Assembly (NCBI GenBank): GCA_903887415.1
Contig: CAISPO010000025.1
Coordinates: 62,001-126,000, forward strand
DNA length: 64,000 bases
DNA from: an uncultured Bacteroidota bacterium
Lineage (GTDB): Bacteria; Bacteroidota; Bacteroidia; Chitinophagales; Chitinophagaceae
Direction: 5' to 3'
Below are positions 1 to 7,718 of the stretch, piece after piece. Each line of letters opens with the position of its first letter. The stretch's first letter is position 1. The notes under the pieces were generated by a model, which worked only from the letters and a program-made list of their open reading frames with translations, did no database searches and was not told where the DNA came from. The position numbers and the translations under genes are program-made.

Positions 1-1
1 G

Positions 2-1036
2 GTTGGTACTAGCACAGTTACCTACGCGCTGACTACAGGATGTGCCAAGACCCTTAGTGTAACCGTGAAGGCATTGCCAACGCCTATCTTAGGAAATCTC
101 TCTATATGCGGTGTAGGCAACGGAACTTCCCTGTCAGACATGACGACAGCTACTTCTTGGGCATCCAGTGCGGTTGGCACTGCTACTGTTAACGCAGCTG
201 GCCATGTATATGGCGTGTCTCCGGGAACTGCTACAATTATCTTTACCGCTTCTAACACCTGTACAACAACAGCCACTGTTACCGTGTATGCTGCGGTTAC
301 CGTAGCAACAATATCGGGCACCAGCAGCGTAGGCCACGGCCTGACAATAACCTTGTCTGATGCAACAGGCGGAGGTACATGGAGCAGCAGCAACGCAGCC
401 CTTGGCAGTGTTGATGCATCGGGAGATGTAACCGGTGTGGGTACTTCAGGTACAGTAACCATCAGTTATTCTGTGTCCTACGGCGGCGGCTGCATGGCAA
501 CTGCTACCAAGCCGATCACCGTTCATACCCCTGCGCCTCCGGCACATGGCACAACGGTTGGCGGTACGATCATGATGGTTGCGGGTACGGCAGTCAGCCT
601 TGATGATGAAGCAGCAGGGGGCATATGGAGCAGCAGCAATACAAACGTTGTCACTGTTGACGGCGGATTGCTTACTGCGATTGCTCCTGGCGCGGCTAAC
701 ATCACGCATACAGTAACTAACGGTAATGGGGAAGTATCAACCAGCGTTACCCCGGTTGTTGTGAACTCAATGCCAATGGATGTAAGAGTTGTTCCTAACC
801 CGAACAATGGTGCATTCACAGTAAAAGGCATGATGGGCACCACACAGGATGTGGAAGTGACACTGGAAGTTACAGATGTTCTTGGCCAGGTTATCTACAA
901 TAACAAGGTAATAGCACAGGACGGAAAGATCAATGAAGCAATATCACTGAGCGGTACACTTGCAAATGGCATGTACATGATGAATGTTCACACTGCTACC
1001 GAGCAAAAAGTATTCCACTTCGTGATAGAGAAATAA
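2..1036 (+). CDS. Ig-like (Big_2-type) repeat protein with T9SS sorting domain, 3' part only
   Basis: The reading frame is open from base 2 to the stop at 1036 with no need for an internal start, so this is the C-terminal 344 residues of a larger surface protein whose beginning lies outside the window. About three repeats of roughly 75-80 residues are visible, each rich in Thr/Ser/Val/Gly and carrying the bacterial Ig-like pattern (for example WSSSNTNVVTVDG followed by GAANITHTV). The last ~85 residues (VVPNPNNGAF, VTDVLGQVIY, LANGMYMMNV) form a type A T9SS sorting domain, which predicts export across the outer membrane and surface attachment or release. A strong hairpin follows the stop. Function beyond a structural or adhesive role cannot be inferred. 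Confidence 0.85.
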   Translation, partial: VGTSTVTYALTTGCAKTLSVTVKALPTPILGNLSICGVGNGTSLSDMTTATSWASSAVGTATVNAAGHVYGVSPGTATIIFTASNTCTTTATVTVYAAVTVATISGTSSVGHGLTITLSDATGGGTWSSSNAALGSVDASGDVTGVGTSGTVTISYSVSYGGGCMATATKPITVHTPAPPAHGTTVGGTIMMVAGTAVSLDDEAAGGIWSSSNTNVVTVDGGLLTAIAPGAANITHTVTNGNGEVSTSVTPVVVNSMPMDVRVVPNPNNGAFTVKGMMGTTQDVEVTLEVTDVLGQVIYNNKVIAQDGKINEAISLSGTLANGMYMMNVHTATEQKVFHFVIEK

Positions 1037-1061
1037 TTGATCACGTTGGTGATAAAATTTA

Positions 1062-1095
1062 AGCGGGCTGCCTTCAAATGGCAGCCCGTTTTTTT
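1062..1095 (+). terminator. rho-independent terminator
   Basis: A 9-bp GC-rich stem (CGGGCTGCC / GGCAGCCCG, loop of about 7 nt) is followed directly by seven T residues. It lies 25 bp after the stop of the Ig-like protein gene and ends that transcript. Confidence 0.9.
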
Positions 1096-1182
1096 ACTTG
1101 CAAATAAGTTTGATAAAGCGGATAATGTTCAAAAAAAGATTTTGATTATAGATTCACATTATTAGATATTGAGCGCTATCCC

Positions 1183-1218
1183 GGACTTTTCAGGATAGTA
1201 TCTTTGGACTTTTCAGGA
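1183..1218 (+). promoter_or_regulatory. 13-bp direct repeat pair upstream of SDR gene, candidate AraC-type operator
   Basis: GGACTTTTCAGGA occurs at 1183-1195 and again at 1206-1218, a spacing of 23 bp, about two helical turns. AraC-family proteins typically bind such direct repeats. A plausible -7 element (GACCTTTG, 1242-1249, one mismatch from TAnnTTTG) lies just downstream, which puts the repeats at activator positions. An 11-bp partial copy occurs at 2176-2186, in front of the araC-type gene. Binding is inferred. Confidence 0.5.
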
Positions 1219-1268
1219 AAGCAGTTTAAATATTACATGCAGACCTTTGCTCTATAAAACATATAGAA

Positions 1269-2171
1269 ATGGGAGCAACAAAAGCGTATGTGATCACCGG
1301 GCCGACTTCGGGAATAGGTTATGCAACAGCATTGGAACTGGCCAAGTATGGTACGGTGGTTCTTGCAGGCAGAAACCTGCAAAAGCTGAACCGGGTACAA
1401 AAAACTATAGAGGGGAAAGGGCAAAAAGCAGTAAGTGTTGTGTGCGATATTTCAGACATTAAAAGCGTTCGAAACGCGGCGCAGCAGATCATTGCGCTTG
1501 GGCTACCAATCGTTGGAGTGCTAAATAATGCAGGGATTATGCCGGTGAAGGCTGGGAAGAGCGCGCAGGGTTGGGACCTGACCTTTGCTACCAATCACCT
1601 GGGAGCTTTTGCGCTAACCGAAGCGCTCTCCGGCCATCTGCCCAATGGCGCCAATGTAGTATTTATCACATCTGCTATAGAAGACCCTGAACGCAAGCCA
1701 GCAAAGGTGATGGGGATGCGGGGTGGCCGCTACATTTCTGCCGAGGCAAGCGCCCGTGGCGAGTGGGAGGAGGGCGGGTCAAAAATGGGGGGTATAGATG
1801 CCTATGCTACATCAAAGCAGTGCATACTGGCTGCGGCAATGTTCCTGGCACGGGAAAATACACGATTGCATTTCAATGCCGTGGAGCCGGGAATAACCCG
1901 TGGCACAAGCCTGGGCGGCGAGAGTACAAATGCAGCAGTACGTTTCATATTTGACCAACTGATGTCCATCATACCGCCTTTTTCGCGCTATAGCAGTACA
2001 CCGGAGAAGTCGGCAAAAGTAATAGCAAAGGTGCTTGTTGATGAAACGGGCCAGACAGGTGTGTATTTTGACGAAAAAGGCAGGCCCATGCAGGGCTCAG
2101 ATCTATCGCGCGACCCGGCATTCCAGAGCCGCGTTGTTGCGGAAACAAGGGCGCTGTTAGAGAAAGTATAG
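1269..2171 (+). CDS. SDR family NAD(P)-dependent oxidoreductase
   Basis: A 300-residue classical-type short-chain dehydrogenase/reductase. The cofactor motif TGPTSGIG is at residues 10-17, NNAG at 86-89, the probable catalytic Ser at 135 (FITSAIE) and the YxxxK pair at Tyr179/Lys183 (YATSK). It is a cytoplasmic Rossmann-fold enzyme. The substrate cannot be told from sequence; the region between the catalytic Ser and Tyr is somewhat extended, as in retinol-dehydrogenase-like or protochlorophyllide-reductase-like SDRs. It starts at an ATG after a candidate promoter and the direct repeats at 1183-1218, and is followed after 15 bp by an AraC-type regulator, so the two probably form one regulated unit. 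Confidence 0.88.
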   Translation: MGATKAYVITGPTSGIGYATALELAKYGTVVLAGRNLQKLNRVQKTIEGKGQKAVSVVCDISDIKSVRNAAQQIIALGLPIVGVLNNAGIMPVKAGKSAQGWDLTFATNHLGAFALTEALSGHLPNGANVVFITSAIEDPERKPAKVMGMRGGRYISAEASARGEWEEGGSKMGGIDAYATSKQCILAAAMFLARENTRLHFNAVEPGITRGTSLGGESTNAAVRFIFDQLMSIIPPFSRYSSTPEKSAKVIAKVLVDETGQTGVYFDEKGRPMQGSDLSRDPAFQSRVVAETRALLEKV

Positions 2172-2175
2172 TTAA

Positions 2176-2186
2176 TTTGGACTTTT
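2176..2186 (+). promoter_or_regulatory. third, partial copy of the SDR/AraC upstream repeat
   Basis: TTTGGACTTTT repeats the core of the second repeat upstream of the SDR gene and ends directly at the start codon of the AraC-type gene. This fits autoregulation, but 11 bp in an AT-rich region is weak evidence by itself. Confidence 0.35.
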
Positions 2187-2996
2187 ATGATGAAAGCAAG
2201 AGGAACAGATCCGACATACGTCATTGATGAAATTTCATCGGAACATTTCATCGACGAGCATTACTTGATATATGTCGTAAAAGGTATAGTGGTTCTCTAC
2301 GATGGAAGTAAATATCTGGAACTGAGATCAGGGCAAAGCTGCATAGCCCGAAAAAACAGGCTTGGGCGCTACTATAAAATGCGAGAAGATGGCCAACTGG
2401 AGAAAGTAATTCTTTCGCTCGACGAAGCGTTTCTCAAAAGGTTTCAGAACAAGCACAAAACGACTACGACAACAAACTTCAACTCTATTGAGACGTGCAT
2501 ACCAGTCAGTAAAAATATACTGCTGAGCGCTTATATAGAATCCCTGCAGCCTTATTACAGTCACGGGCAAATCAGCGAGCCATTTTCAGAAATAAAGAGG
2601 GAAGAACTATTGTTGATACTGCTGCAAGCACAGCCTGAACTCGCCGGCTTGTTTTTTGACTTTGGCATCCCTGCAAAGCTCAACCTGGAAGAATTCATGA
2701 GCCGCAATTATACATTTAATGTGAGCATTGAGCGTTTCGCATTTCTTACCGGGCGCAGCCTTTCGGCATTCAAAAGGGATTTCAAGCAGATATTCCGCGG
2801 CACACCCAGCCGTTGGCTGGTGCTGAAACGCCTGCAGGAAGCGCACTTCCTCATAGAACAGAAAGCCCGCAAACCATCTGACATTTACCTGGAACTGGGC
2901 TTTGAATCGCTGTCGCATTTTTCTTTTGCGTTCAAAAAACAATTTGGACTGACGCCCACGGAAGTTGCAAGCAGAAAGACAGAAACCAGTTTATAG
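2187..2996 (+). CDS. AraC family transcriptional regulator
   Basis: A 269-residue protein with an N-terminal ligand or dimerisation region (about residues 1-160; cupin-like features such as the GQSCIARKN stretch) and a C-terminal AraC/XylS DNA-binding domain with two helix-turn-helix units, around VSIERFAFLTGRSLSAFKR and DIYLELGFESLSHFSFAFKK, ending in the typical FGLTPTE. A second ATG follows the first directly, so the start is 2187 or 2190. The gene lies 15 bp after the SDR gene and probably controls it, since repeated sites precede both genes. The inducer is unknown. Confidence 0.88.
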   Translation: MMKARGTDPTYVIDEISSEHFIDEHYLIYVVKGIVVLYDGSKYLELRSGQSCIARKNRLGRYYKMREDGQLEKVILSLDEAFLKRFQNKHKTTTTTNFNSIETCIPVSKNILLSAYIESLQPYYSHGQISEPFSEIKREELLLILLQAQPELAGLFFDFGIPAKLNLEEFMSRNYTFNVSIERFAFLTGRSLSAFKRDFKQIFRGTPSRWLVLKRLQEAHFLIEQKARKPSDIYLELGFESLSHFSFAFKKQFGLTPTEVASRKTETSL

Positions 2997-3110
2997 GTCG
3001 AAAAAGTTATTGCCAACCCAATTTCCAGTTGTGCCAAATCAGACAAACTATCCAATATCATGCAGGCCTATCCGGGTAATGTGACAACACTGAATTGCAC
3101 TAAGGACTGG
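2997..3110 (+). pseudogene. possible remnant of an SDR-type gene
   Basis: A frame without an upstream start codon is open right after the AraC stop. Its translation (…SDKLSNIMQAYPGNVTTLN…) resembles the segment of SDR proteins just after the cofactor loop, where K-L-x-x-I, then Y-P-x-x-V-x-x-L precede the D-V-T motif. It then runs into antisense of the next gene. I read it as a short decayed fragment; chance similarity is possible. Confidence 0.22.
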
Positions 3111-3111
3111 A

Positions 3112-4782
3112 TCAATGCTGAACTACTAGGCGCTGATAATTGGTGCCGTTAATACAAATGATATACATACCATCGGCCAGATCGGAAGTATTTATCTCGG
3201 CCGAAGCGGCGCGGTTGTACGATGTGCTGATAAAGATCCTGCCTGTAATATCCATCAACTGAACAGTGCTCAATCCATTTGTTTCAATAGTTACCGAATT
3301 ATTTGCCGGGTTGGGCATTATGCTGACTGTGGCGGCTTTTGCCAGAACTGGTACTCCGTTTAGGTCGCATGTGCCTGCTAAAGGATGCAATTCTATTGGA
3401 TCACCTGCTACTAAGGTTTGCCCGGCAAACCCGGAATAACTGGATGGGTAAAAGGTACACCTGTAAACACTGGCGTTGTTTAATGTGGTAGTTCCCTGAA
3501 TAACAGGCACCCCGGCATTGACCGGGTTCTGGTAATTCCAGTCAATTTGTTTTGCAGCGTCTATCTCGAACAACTGGCCTTTCATGGCATTACAGATAAG
3601 CACATCGCCATTGGTAAGCGGCTGTGCACCGCCCATGAACTGGCTGTAAAAGCTATGGCCTGTTTCGTAGGTCCATGAGAGGCTAGTGGGGCCGTAAGGC
3701 TCGCCGGAAGCAATAGCGTAGTTGCCCGCTGAGTCCACCGGAGGGGCTATTATGTCCACAGATGATGCGTTGTCTACTGCCAGAGTCCCCCGGCCATAGC
3801 CATTGTTGAATACCATGATCTGGTTTGCATAAGGTCCATAGGGTATCCAGATAGGATCATGCTGCTGGAAGAACTTAATATCAGCGGTAGTACCCCTGTT
3901 ATAGGCTCCGGGATTTCCCCACCGGTATAAGAAATTGCCGCCTTTGTTGTGAGCGCCGCCTGTATGGGATGCCGCTTGCGCCGAATCGGTACTGTGGTCA
4001 ATAATGTATATCTCATCATTGTTGTGAAAACTGATCATTACCTGGTCCAGAGCCGGGTTGTAGGTAATGGCATTGAAATGCAGCCAGTCCGGGTTGGTAG
4101 CGGCAATGGCAGAAAGGTTGACATAGTTGAAATTAAGCAGCTCAGGATGGTCTGCTACTACGCCGTAATTTGGTTTTGTGGAATCATAGTCTTGTATGAG
4201 GTGGTCCCACACCCTCCACGTCCAGACAATTTTTGCTGAATCAGTACCTATTGGCTGCAGTTCAACAATTTTTGCTGTCCACACACCATCGGAGCCAATA
4301 TAGATGGGCCTGCGGCCATTGGCGAGGGCGGCTGAGTCGGATATTACTTCCCATACGTCAACAAGGATATTTCCATTCGGGAGGTAACATACATCATGAT
4401 TTTGTGTCTCAGTGGGGCTGGAAATGATATAATACCACAAAAGGTTACTGTTCCAATCAAAGCGCTCGATGAGCCCTCCGGCGGTGCCTCCTATAGCGTT
4501 GAAAACTGCGTTGTGATAATTGCCTGTTCTTAATAATGTACCATCAGCCAATAAATAATAGTCTAGCCCGGGCGTATAGTTACAATACCACGTATGCACC
4601 AGCCGTCCGCATTTATCGACAAGATAAGTTGTATCCGAGGCTTCGGGGGAGAATAATACGTAGCCATCATCTTCGCTGCCGCTTAAATGACTTAACAGCC
4701 CAACCGTTTGTGCCTGGGCGCTTGTATGCCCGAAAAATAAGATGCCTACCAAAAGAATGCTAACGTGGAAATTTCTGTTCAT
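3112..4782 (-). CDS. aryl-sulfotransferase (ASST)-like secreted protein with T9SS sorting domain
   Basis: A 556-residue protein with a signal peptide (about residues 1-25, ending SAQAQ). The body shows the arylsulfotransferase family pattern: repeated beta-propeller-like blades, HTWYCNYTPG, His129 in NHDVCYLPNGN, then LHFNAITYNPALDQVMIS and a final GHSFYSQFMGGAQPLTNGD. The last ~85 residues (SIMPNPANNSVTIE, LMDITGRIF, LADGMYIICI) are a type A T9SS sorting domain, so the protein is probably delivered to the cell surface. ASST enzymes move sulfate between phenolic compounds, but secreted Bacteroidota members may have other roles. Single gene with no obvious partner. Confidence 0.8.
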   Translation of the reverse strand: MNRNFHVSILLVGILFFGHTSAQAQTVGLLSHLSGSEDDGYVLFSPEASDTTYLVDKCGRLVHTWYCNYTPGLDYYLLADGTLLRTGNYHNAVFNAIGGTAGGLIERFDWNSNLLWYYIISSPTETQNHDVCYLPNGNILVDVWEVISDSAALANGRRPIYIGSDGVWTAKIVELQPIGTDSAKIVWTWRVWDHLIQDYDSTKPNYGVVADHPELLNFNYVNLSAIAATNPDWLHFNAITYNPALDQVMISFHNNDEIYIIDHSTDSAQAASHTGGAHNKGGNFLYRWGNPGAYNRGTTADIKFFQQHDPIWIPYGPYANQIMVFNNGYGRGTLAVDNASSVDIIAPPVDSAGNYAIASGEPYGPTSLSWTYETGHSFYSQFMGGAQPLTNGDVLICNAMKGQLFEIDAAKQIDWNYQNPVNAGVPVIQGTTTLNNASVYRCTFYPSSYSGFAGQTLVAGDPIELHPLAGTCDLNGVPVLAKAATVSIMPNPANNSVTIETNGLSTVQLMDITGRIFISTSYNRAASAEINTSDLADGMYIICINGTNYQRLVVQH

Positions 4783-5043
4783 GCCCGGGATTAATTCGTT
4801 ATTTGACCGGGTAAAAATAAATTAGTTTATTAAGTGGAAGTTGATATTTTTTATTCGCGGTATGGTTATAGGGGTCAATTCGTTAAATGCTGTTGTGAAT
4901 TGCAATATGTTTTTCCGGCGGTAAAATAGGGCCGCTTTGAGAAATACCAGCAATTATGCAGGCTGGTTGTTTGTAAAGATTCATTGAGGTAAAAGATAAA
5001 GTGCTTATAAATTACTTCAGCAGCACGGGGATTAAGGAAGGCT

Positions 5044-5568
5044 CTATTTAAAATGCTGTGTAAGCGGATCCCAATAATGGCTTTGCCAGCCGGATGCCAA
5101 CCCATCATGTAATCCTCCTGCAAAGCCGGTATGGTCGAGCACCAGGTGTGTTCCGCTACCTTGCTTTTCCAGTTCAAATTTCACGACCGAATATACACCG
5201 GCAGGCCAGTTTGCCGCGCGCCATGCCTGAACGATACGCTGATTGGGAACGAGCTCTATGTTCCGGCCGGTAATGTGCCCATCGAACAAAGAGAAAGCTC
5301 CACCAACAGACGGGTCAATCCGGGCAGAATTTGCAGAGAACTCACCCAGCAAGCTGGCAAACTCACTGAATTGTTTCGAATCCAGCAAAGTTTCGTACAG
5401 CCGCCCCGGGCTAACATTGAAATCAACTTCCTGATGGATCGTTGTTGAGTTGGCAGTTTCGGTATTATTGCGAGGGAGCGCCGCAGCCGTTTTCTTTTGC
5501 GCAAGAACAGATAACTGCAGGAGGGAAATAGCAATGATAAGCAATAGCGCGGTGATCTTTGAGGCCAT
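5044..5568 (-). CDS. SRPBCC (AHSA1-like) domain protein with signal peptide
   Basis: A 174-residue protein. Residues 1-23 (ISLLQLSVLAQ at the end) form a signal peptide. The rest matches the START/AHSA1-like SRPBCC fold: DFNVSPGRLYETLLDSKQFS, GGAFSLFDGHITG, LVPNQRIVQAWRAANW and FELEKQGSGTHLVLDHTGF. Such domains have a deep hydrophobic cavity and bind small ligands. Most relatives are cytoplasmic, so the signal peptide is unusual and suggests a periplasmic role. The 260 bp between this gene and the ASST-like gene contain no convincing gene. Confidence 0.75.
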   Translation of the reverse strand: MASKITALLLIIAISLLQLSVLAQKKTAAALPRNNTETANSTTIHQEVDFNVSPGRLYETLLDSKQFSEFASLLGEFSANSARIDPSVGGAFSLFDGHITGRNIELVPNQRIVQAWRAANWPAGVYSVVKFELEKQGSGTHLVLDHTGFAGGLHDGLASGWQSHYWDPLTQHFK

Positions 5569-5664
5569 AAAATGTTTTCTTTTTGCCGGGTATCAGGATA
5601 TTTTTTGCGTCTTATTAATTGAATGAATGTAACGAAAAAGCAGAGGCTAGCAAAACGGCCAGAT

Positions 5665-5692
5665 GCTTCTTAAATGAGAAGCGTTATTTTTG
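5665..5692 (+). promoter_or_regulatory. promoter of the RluA-type gene, with small inverted repeat
   Basis: TATTTTTG at 5685-5692 fits the Bacteroidota -7 consensus TAnnTTTG. A 6-bp inverted repeat (GCTTCT-N6-AGAAGC, 5665-5682) lies directly upstream. The position supports the ATG at 5712 as start of the next gene and argues against earlier in-frame starts. No clear -33 TTG is present. Confidence 0.5.
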
Positions 5693-5711
5693 CAGATTGA
5701 ACGATACAATA

Positions 5712-7400
5712 ATGAACGTGGACAGCAGCGATAGGATATCCTATTTCCCGGATAGCGTGATATATGAAACAGGTGTGCCTGAGCGGTTCACTTTCCCTTT
5801 TTATTATGAGCCACACCTGTTAACAAAAATAGCCGCTACCGAACTGCAGCATTATCTGGAAACACAAACTGATATTGACCATAATTTCGGGCTTACTGCC
5901 GATAGGGAGGGATTTGTTATTGGCAAAATGTTTGGTGTATTGGTTGTGGCGGATAGAGAAGGTAAAATTGGCTACCTGTCTGCCGTATCGGGCAAGCTGG
6001 CTGGCTCAAACGATCACCCGAAATTTGTTCCGCCTGTCTTTGATATGCTGACCGAGAACAGTTTTTTTCTGAAAGAGCAGGAGATCATTGATGCTATCAA
6101 CAGGCAGATAGAACAAATATTGTGTGATGAGAATTACAATAGCCTAAAACGGGATATTGAACAACTTTCTGTACGCTCTGCAGAGGAAATATCAGCGTGC
6201 AAAAAGCAGTTGAAGAGCAATAAAGAGATCCGAAGGGAGCAGCGTGAAGCGCAAAAGAAAATCCTGGATGAGCGGGGCTATGCCTTAGTTGAAGCGGGCC
6301 TCGTGAGGCAGAGTAACCACGACCAGTGGGTACTGAAGATGCTTACGGATGACTGGACGCAATGCATCGATGAGCTGCGAACAAGGCTAGCGATATTTGA
6401 CACCCGCATCGGCGTACTGAAAAATGAACGCAAAGAAAGATCTGGCACTTTGCAAGGACAGCTTTTCGAGCGATATGCATTTCTGAACAAGGCTGGTAAA
6501 AGCAAAAGTTTACAGGATATTTTCAGCACTACCGCCTTTGGCAGGCCGCCAGCGGGCGCGGGCGAATGTGCTACACCCAAGCTATTGCAGTACGCATTTG
6601 CGAACGGGTACAAGCCACTCGCCATGGCAGAGTTCTGGTGGGGCGCCACACCGAGGTCAGAGATCAGGAAGCATAAACAGTTTTATCCTGCCTGTGCCGG
6701 TAAGTGCAAACCTATACTGGCACATATGCTGGAAGGGATGCACATTGATGATAACCCATTTCTGCAACCCGCAGAAGAAAGCGGCGAGCTTAAAATAGTT
6801 TATGAAGATGAATATCTCCTCGTGGTAAATAAGCCCGCCGGGCTGCGCTCTGTGCCTGGTATTGATGTTTATGATTCCGTGTATAGCAGGCTAAAGCACA
6901 CGCTGGTGAATACCAAGCCACTTCTTGTGCACCGGCTGGATATGGGCACATCGGGGCTTTTGGTGGTAGCCAAAACGGCAGAAGTACACAAGCACATTCA
7001 AAAGCAATTCCTGGACCGTACCATAAGTAAACGGTACACGGCATTGCTTTCTAAGGTGATCGATGGGACGGAAGGGGAGATAAGGCTGCCTTTGACTTCC
7101 GATCCATTTAACCGGCCAATGCAACTGGTGTGCTTTGAAACCGGCAAAAAAAGCATTACCAGGTGGAAGGTTATCGCGCGTACCGAAGCTATGACCAAGG
7201 TACATTTCTGGCCACTTACCGGGCGTACCCACCAGTTGCGCATGCATTCGGCGCATGAGCTTGGGCTAAATGCGCCTATCGTCGGAGATGATCTTTATGG
7301 TACGGCTGATAAGCGTTTGTACCTTCATGCCGCTCAACTCGCATTTTTGCATCCTGCAACGCATGAGCGGATCGGTTTTGAGCTAGCGGAAGATTTTTAA
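5712..7400 (+). CDS. RluA family pseudouridine synthase with long N-terminal extension
   Basis: A protein of 562 residues; the last ~210 form an RluA-type pseudouridine synthase with HRLDMGTSG (catalytic Asp about residue 409) and GRTHQLRMHS. It converts uridine to pseudouridine in rRNA or tRNA. The N-terminal ~330 residues are not part of the catalytic domain and contain a charged helical, probably coiled-coil segment (about residues 140-270, rich in Glu, Lys and Arg) and a short region with CATPKLLQYAF. This long form occurs in Bacteroidota and some Proteobacteria, where it is annotated as RluA family; the exact target site is not known to me. ATG 5712 is preferred over an upstream TTG because the promoter lies between them. 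Confidence 0.85.
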   Translation: MNVDSSDRISYFPDSVIYETGVPERFTFPFYYEPHLLTKIAATELQHYLETQTDIDHNFGLTADREGFVIGKMFGVLVVADREGKIGYLSAVSGKLAGSNDHPKFVPPVFDMLTENSFFLKEQEIIDAINRQIEQILCDENYNSLKRDIEQLSVRSAEEISACKKQLKSNKEIRREQREAQKKILDERGYALVEAGLVRQSNHDQWVLKMLTDDWTQCIDELRTRLAIFDTRIGVLKNERKERSGTLQGQLFERYAFLNKAGKSKSLQDIFSTTAFGRPPAGAGECATPKLLQYAFANGYKPLAMAEFWWGATPRSEIRKHKQFYPACAGKCKPILAHMLEGMHIDDNPFLQPAEESGELKIVYEDEYLLVVNKPAGLRSVPGIDVYDSVYSRLKHTLVNTKPLLVHRLDMGTSGLLVVAKTAEVHKHIQKQFLDRTISKRYTALLSKVIDGTEGEIRLPLTSDPFNRPMQLVCFETGKKSITRWKVIARTEAMTKVHFWPLTGRTHQLRMHSAHELGLNAPIVGDDLYGTADKRLYLHAAQLAFLHPATHERIGFELAEDF

Positions 7401-7471
7401 TGATGGTTTGGCTAATTATGCACTTCCCTACCCGTGCTCAATCCTTGCCATTACTTTAGCCGAAAAGTGTA

Positions 7472-7479
7472 TAGCTTTG
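7472..7479 (+). promoter_or_regulatory. promoter -7 element of small membrane ORF
   Basis: TAGCTTTG is an exact match to TAnnTTTG and lies 21 bp before the ATG at 7501. A TTG at 7445-7447 could serve as the upstream element, although its distance of 24 bp is slightly long. Confidence 0.5.
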
Positions 7480-7500
7480 TAGCATAAAGCAGTGTACTAT

Positions 7501-7668
7501 ATGCTCAATAGATATATAGTTAGCGTCGTTATCGTTTGGGCGGTCATTCTCATTCTCGTACGGTTTTTTGCCAGCGGTGAGCGTTTCCGGACAATGTCGA
7601 TATTCTGCGCTGGTTTCATGATAGGAATGCTTGCAATGTGGATAGCCGTTCACGTTTATAAAAGTTAA
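7501..7668 (+). CDS. small predicted membrane protein, 55 aa
   Basis: A short frame with two hydrophobic stretches: residues about 5-20 (IVSVVIVWAVILILV) and about 36-52 (FCAGFMIGMLAMWIAV), separated by a basic loop (RFFASGERFR). An exact TAnnTTTG promoter element lies 21 bp upstream. No family is recognised. It stands alone between the RluA-type gene and the convergent regulator gene. The promoter and the two clean membrane segments support it, but a 55-residue frame could still arise by chance. Confidence 0.5.
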   Translation: MLNRYIVSVVIVWAVILILVRFFASGERFRTMSIFCAGFMIGMLAMWIAVHVYKS

Positions 7669-7718
7669 CGTCTGGAAGGAAGATGCAGCGTGGGGAATAC
7701 TTACTGCTTTCGGATAAG

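Noticed and set aside
22-462. Open frame on the minus strand within the Ig-like repeats
   Set aside because: Translation is a Val/Thr/Ala/Pro-rich mirror of the repeat gene and has no start signals.
4875-5177. 100-codon minus-strand frame overlapping the SRPBCC gene end
   Set aside because: It overlaps the real gene in another frame, and its unique part has no coding character.
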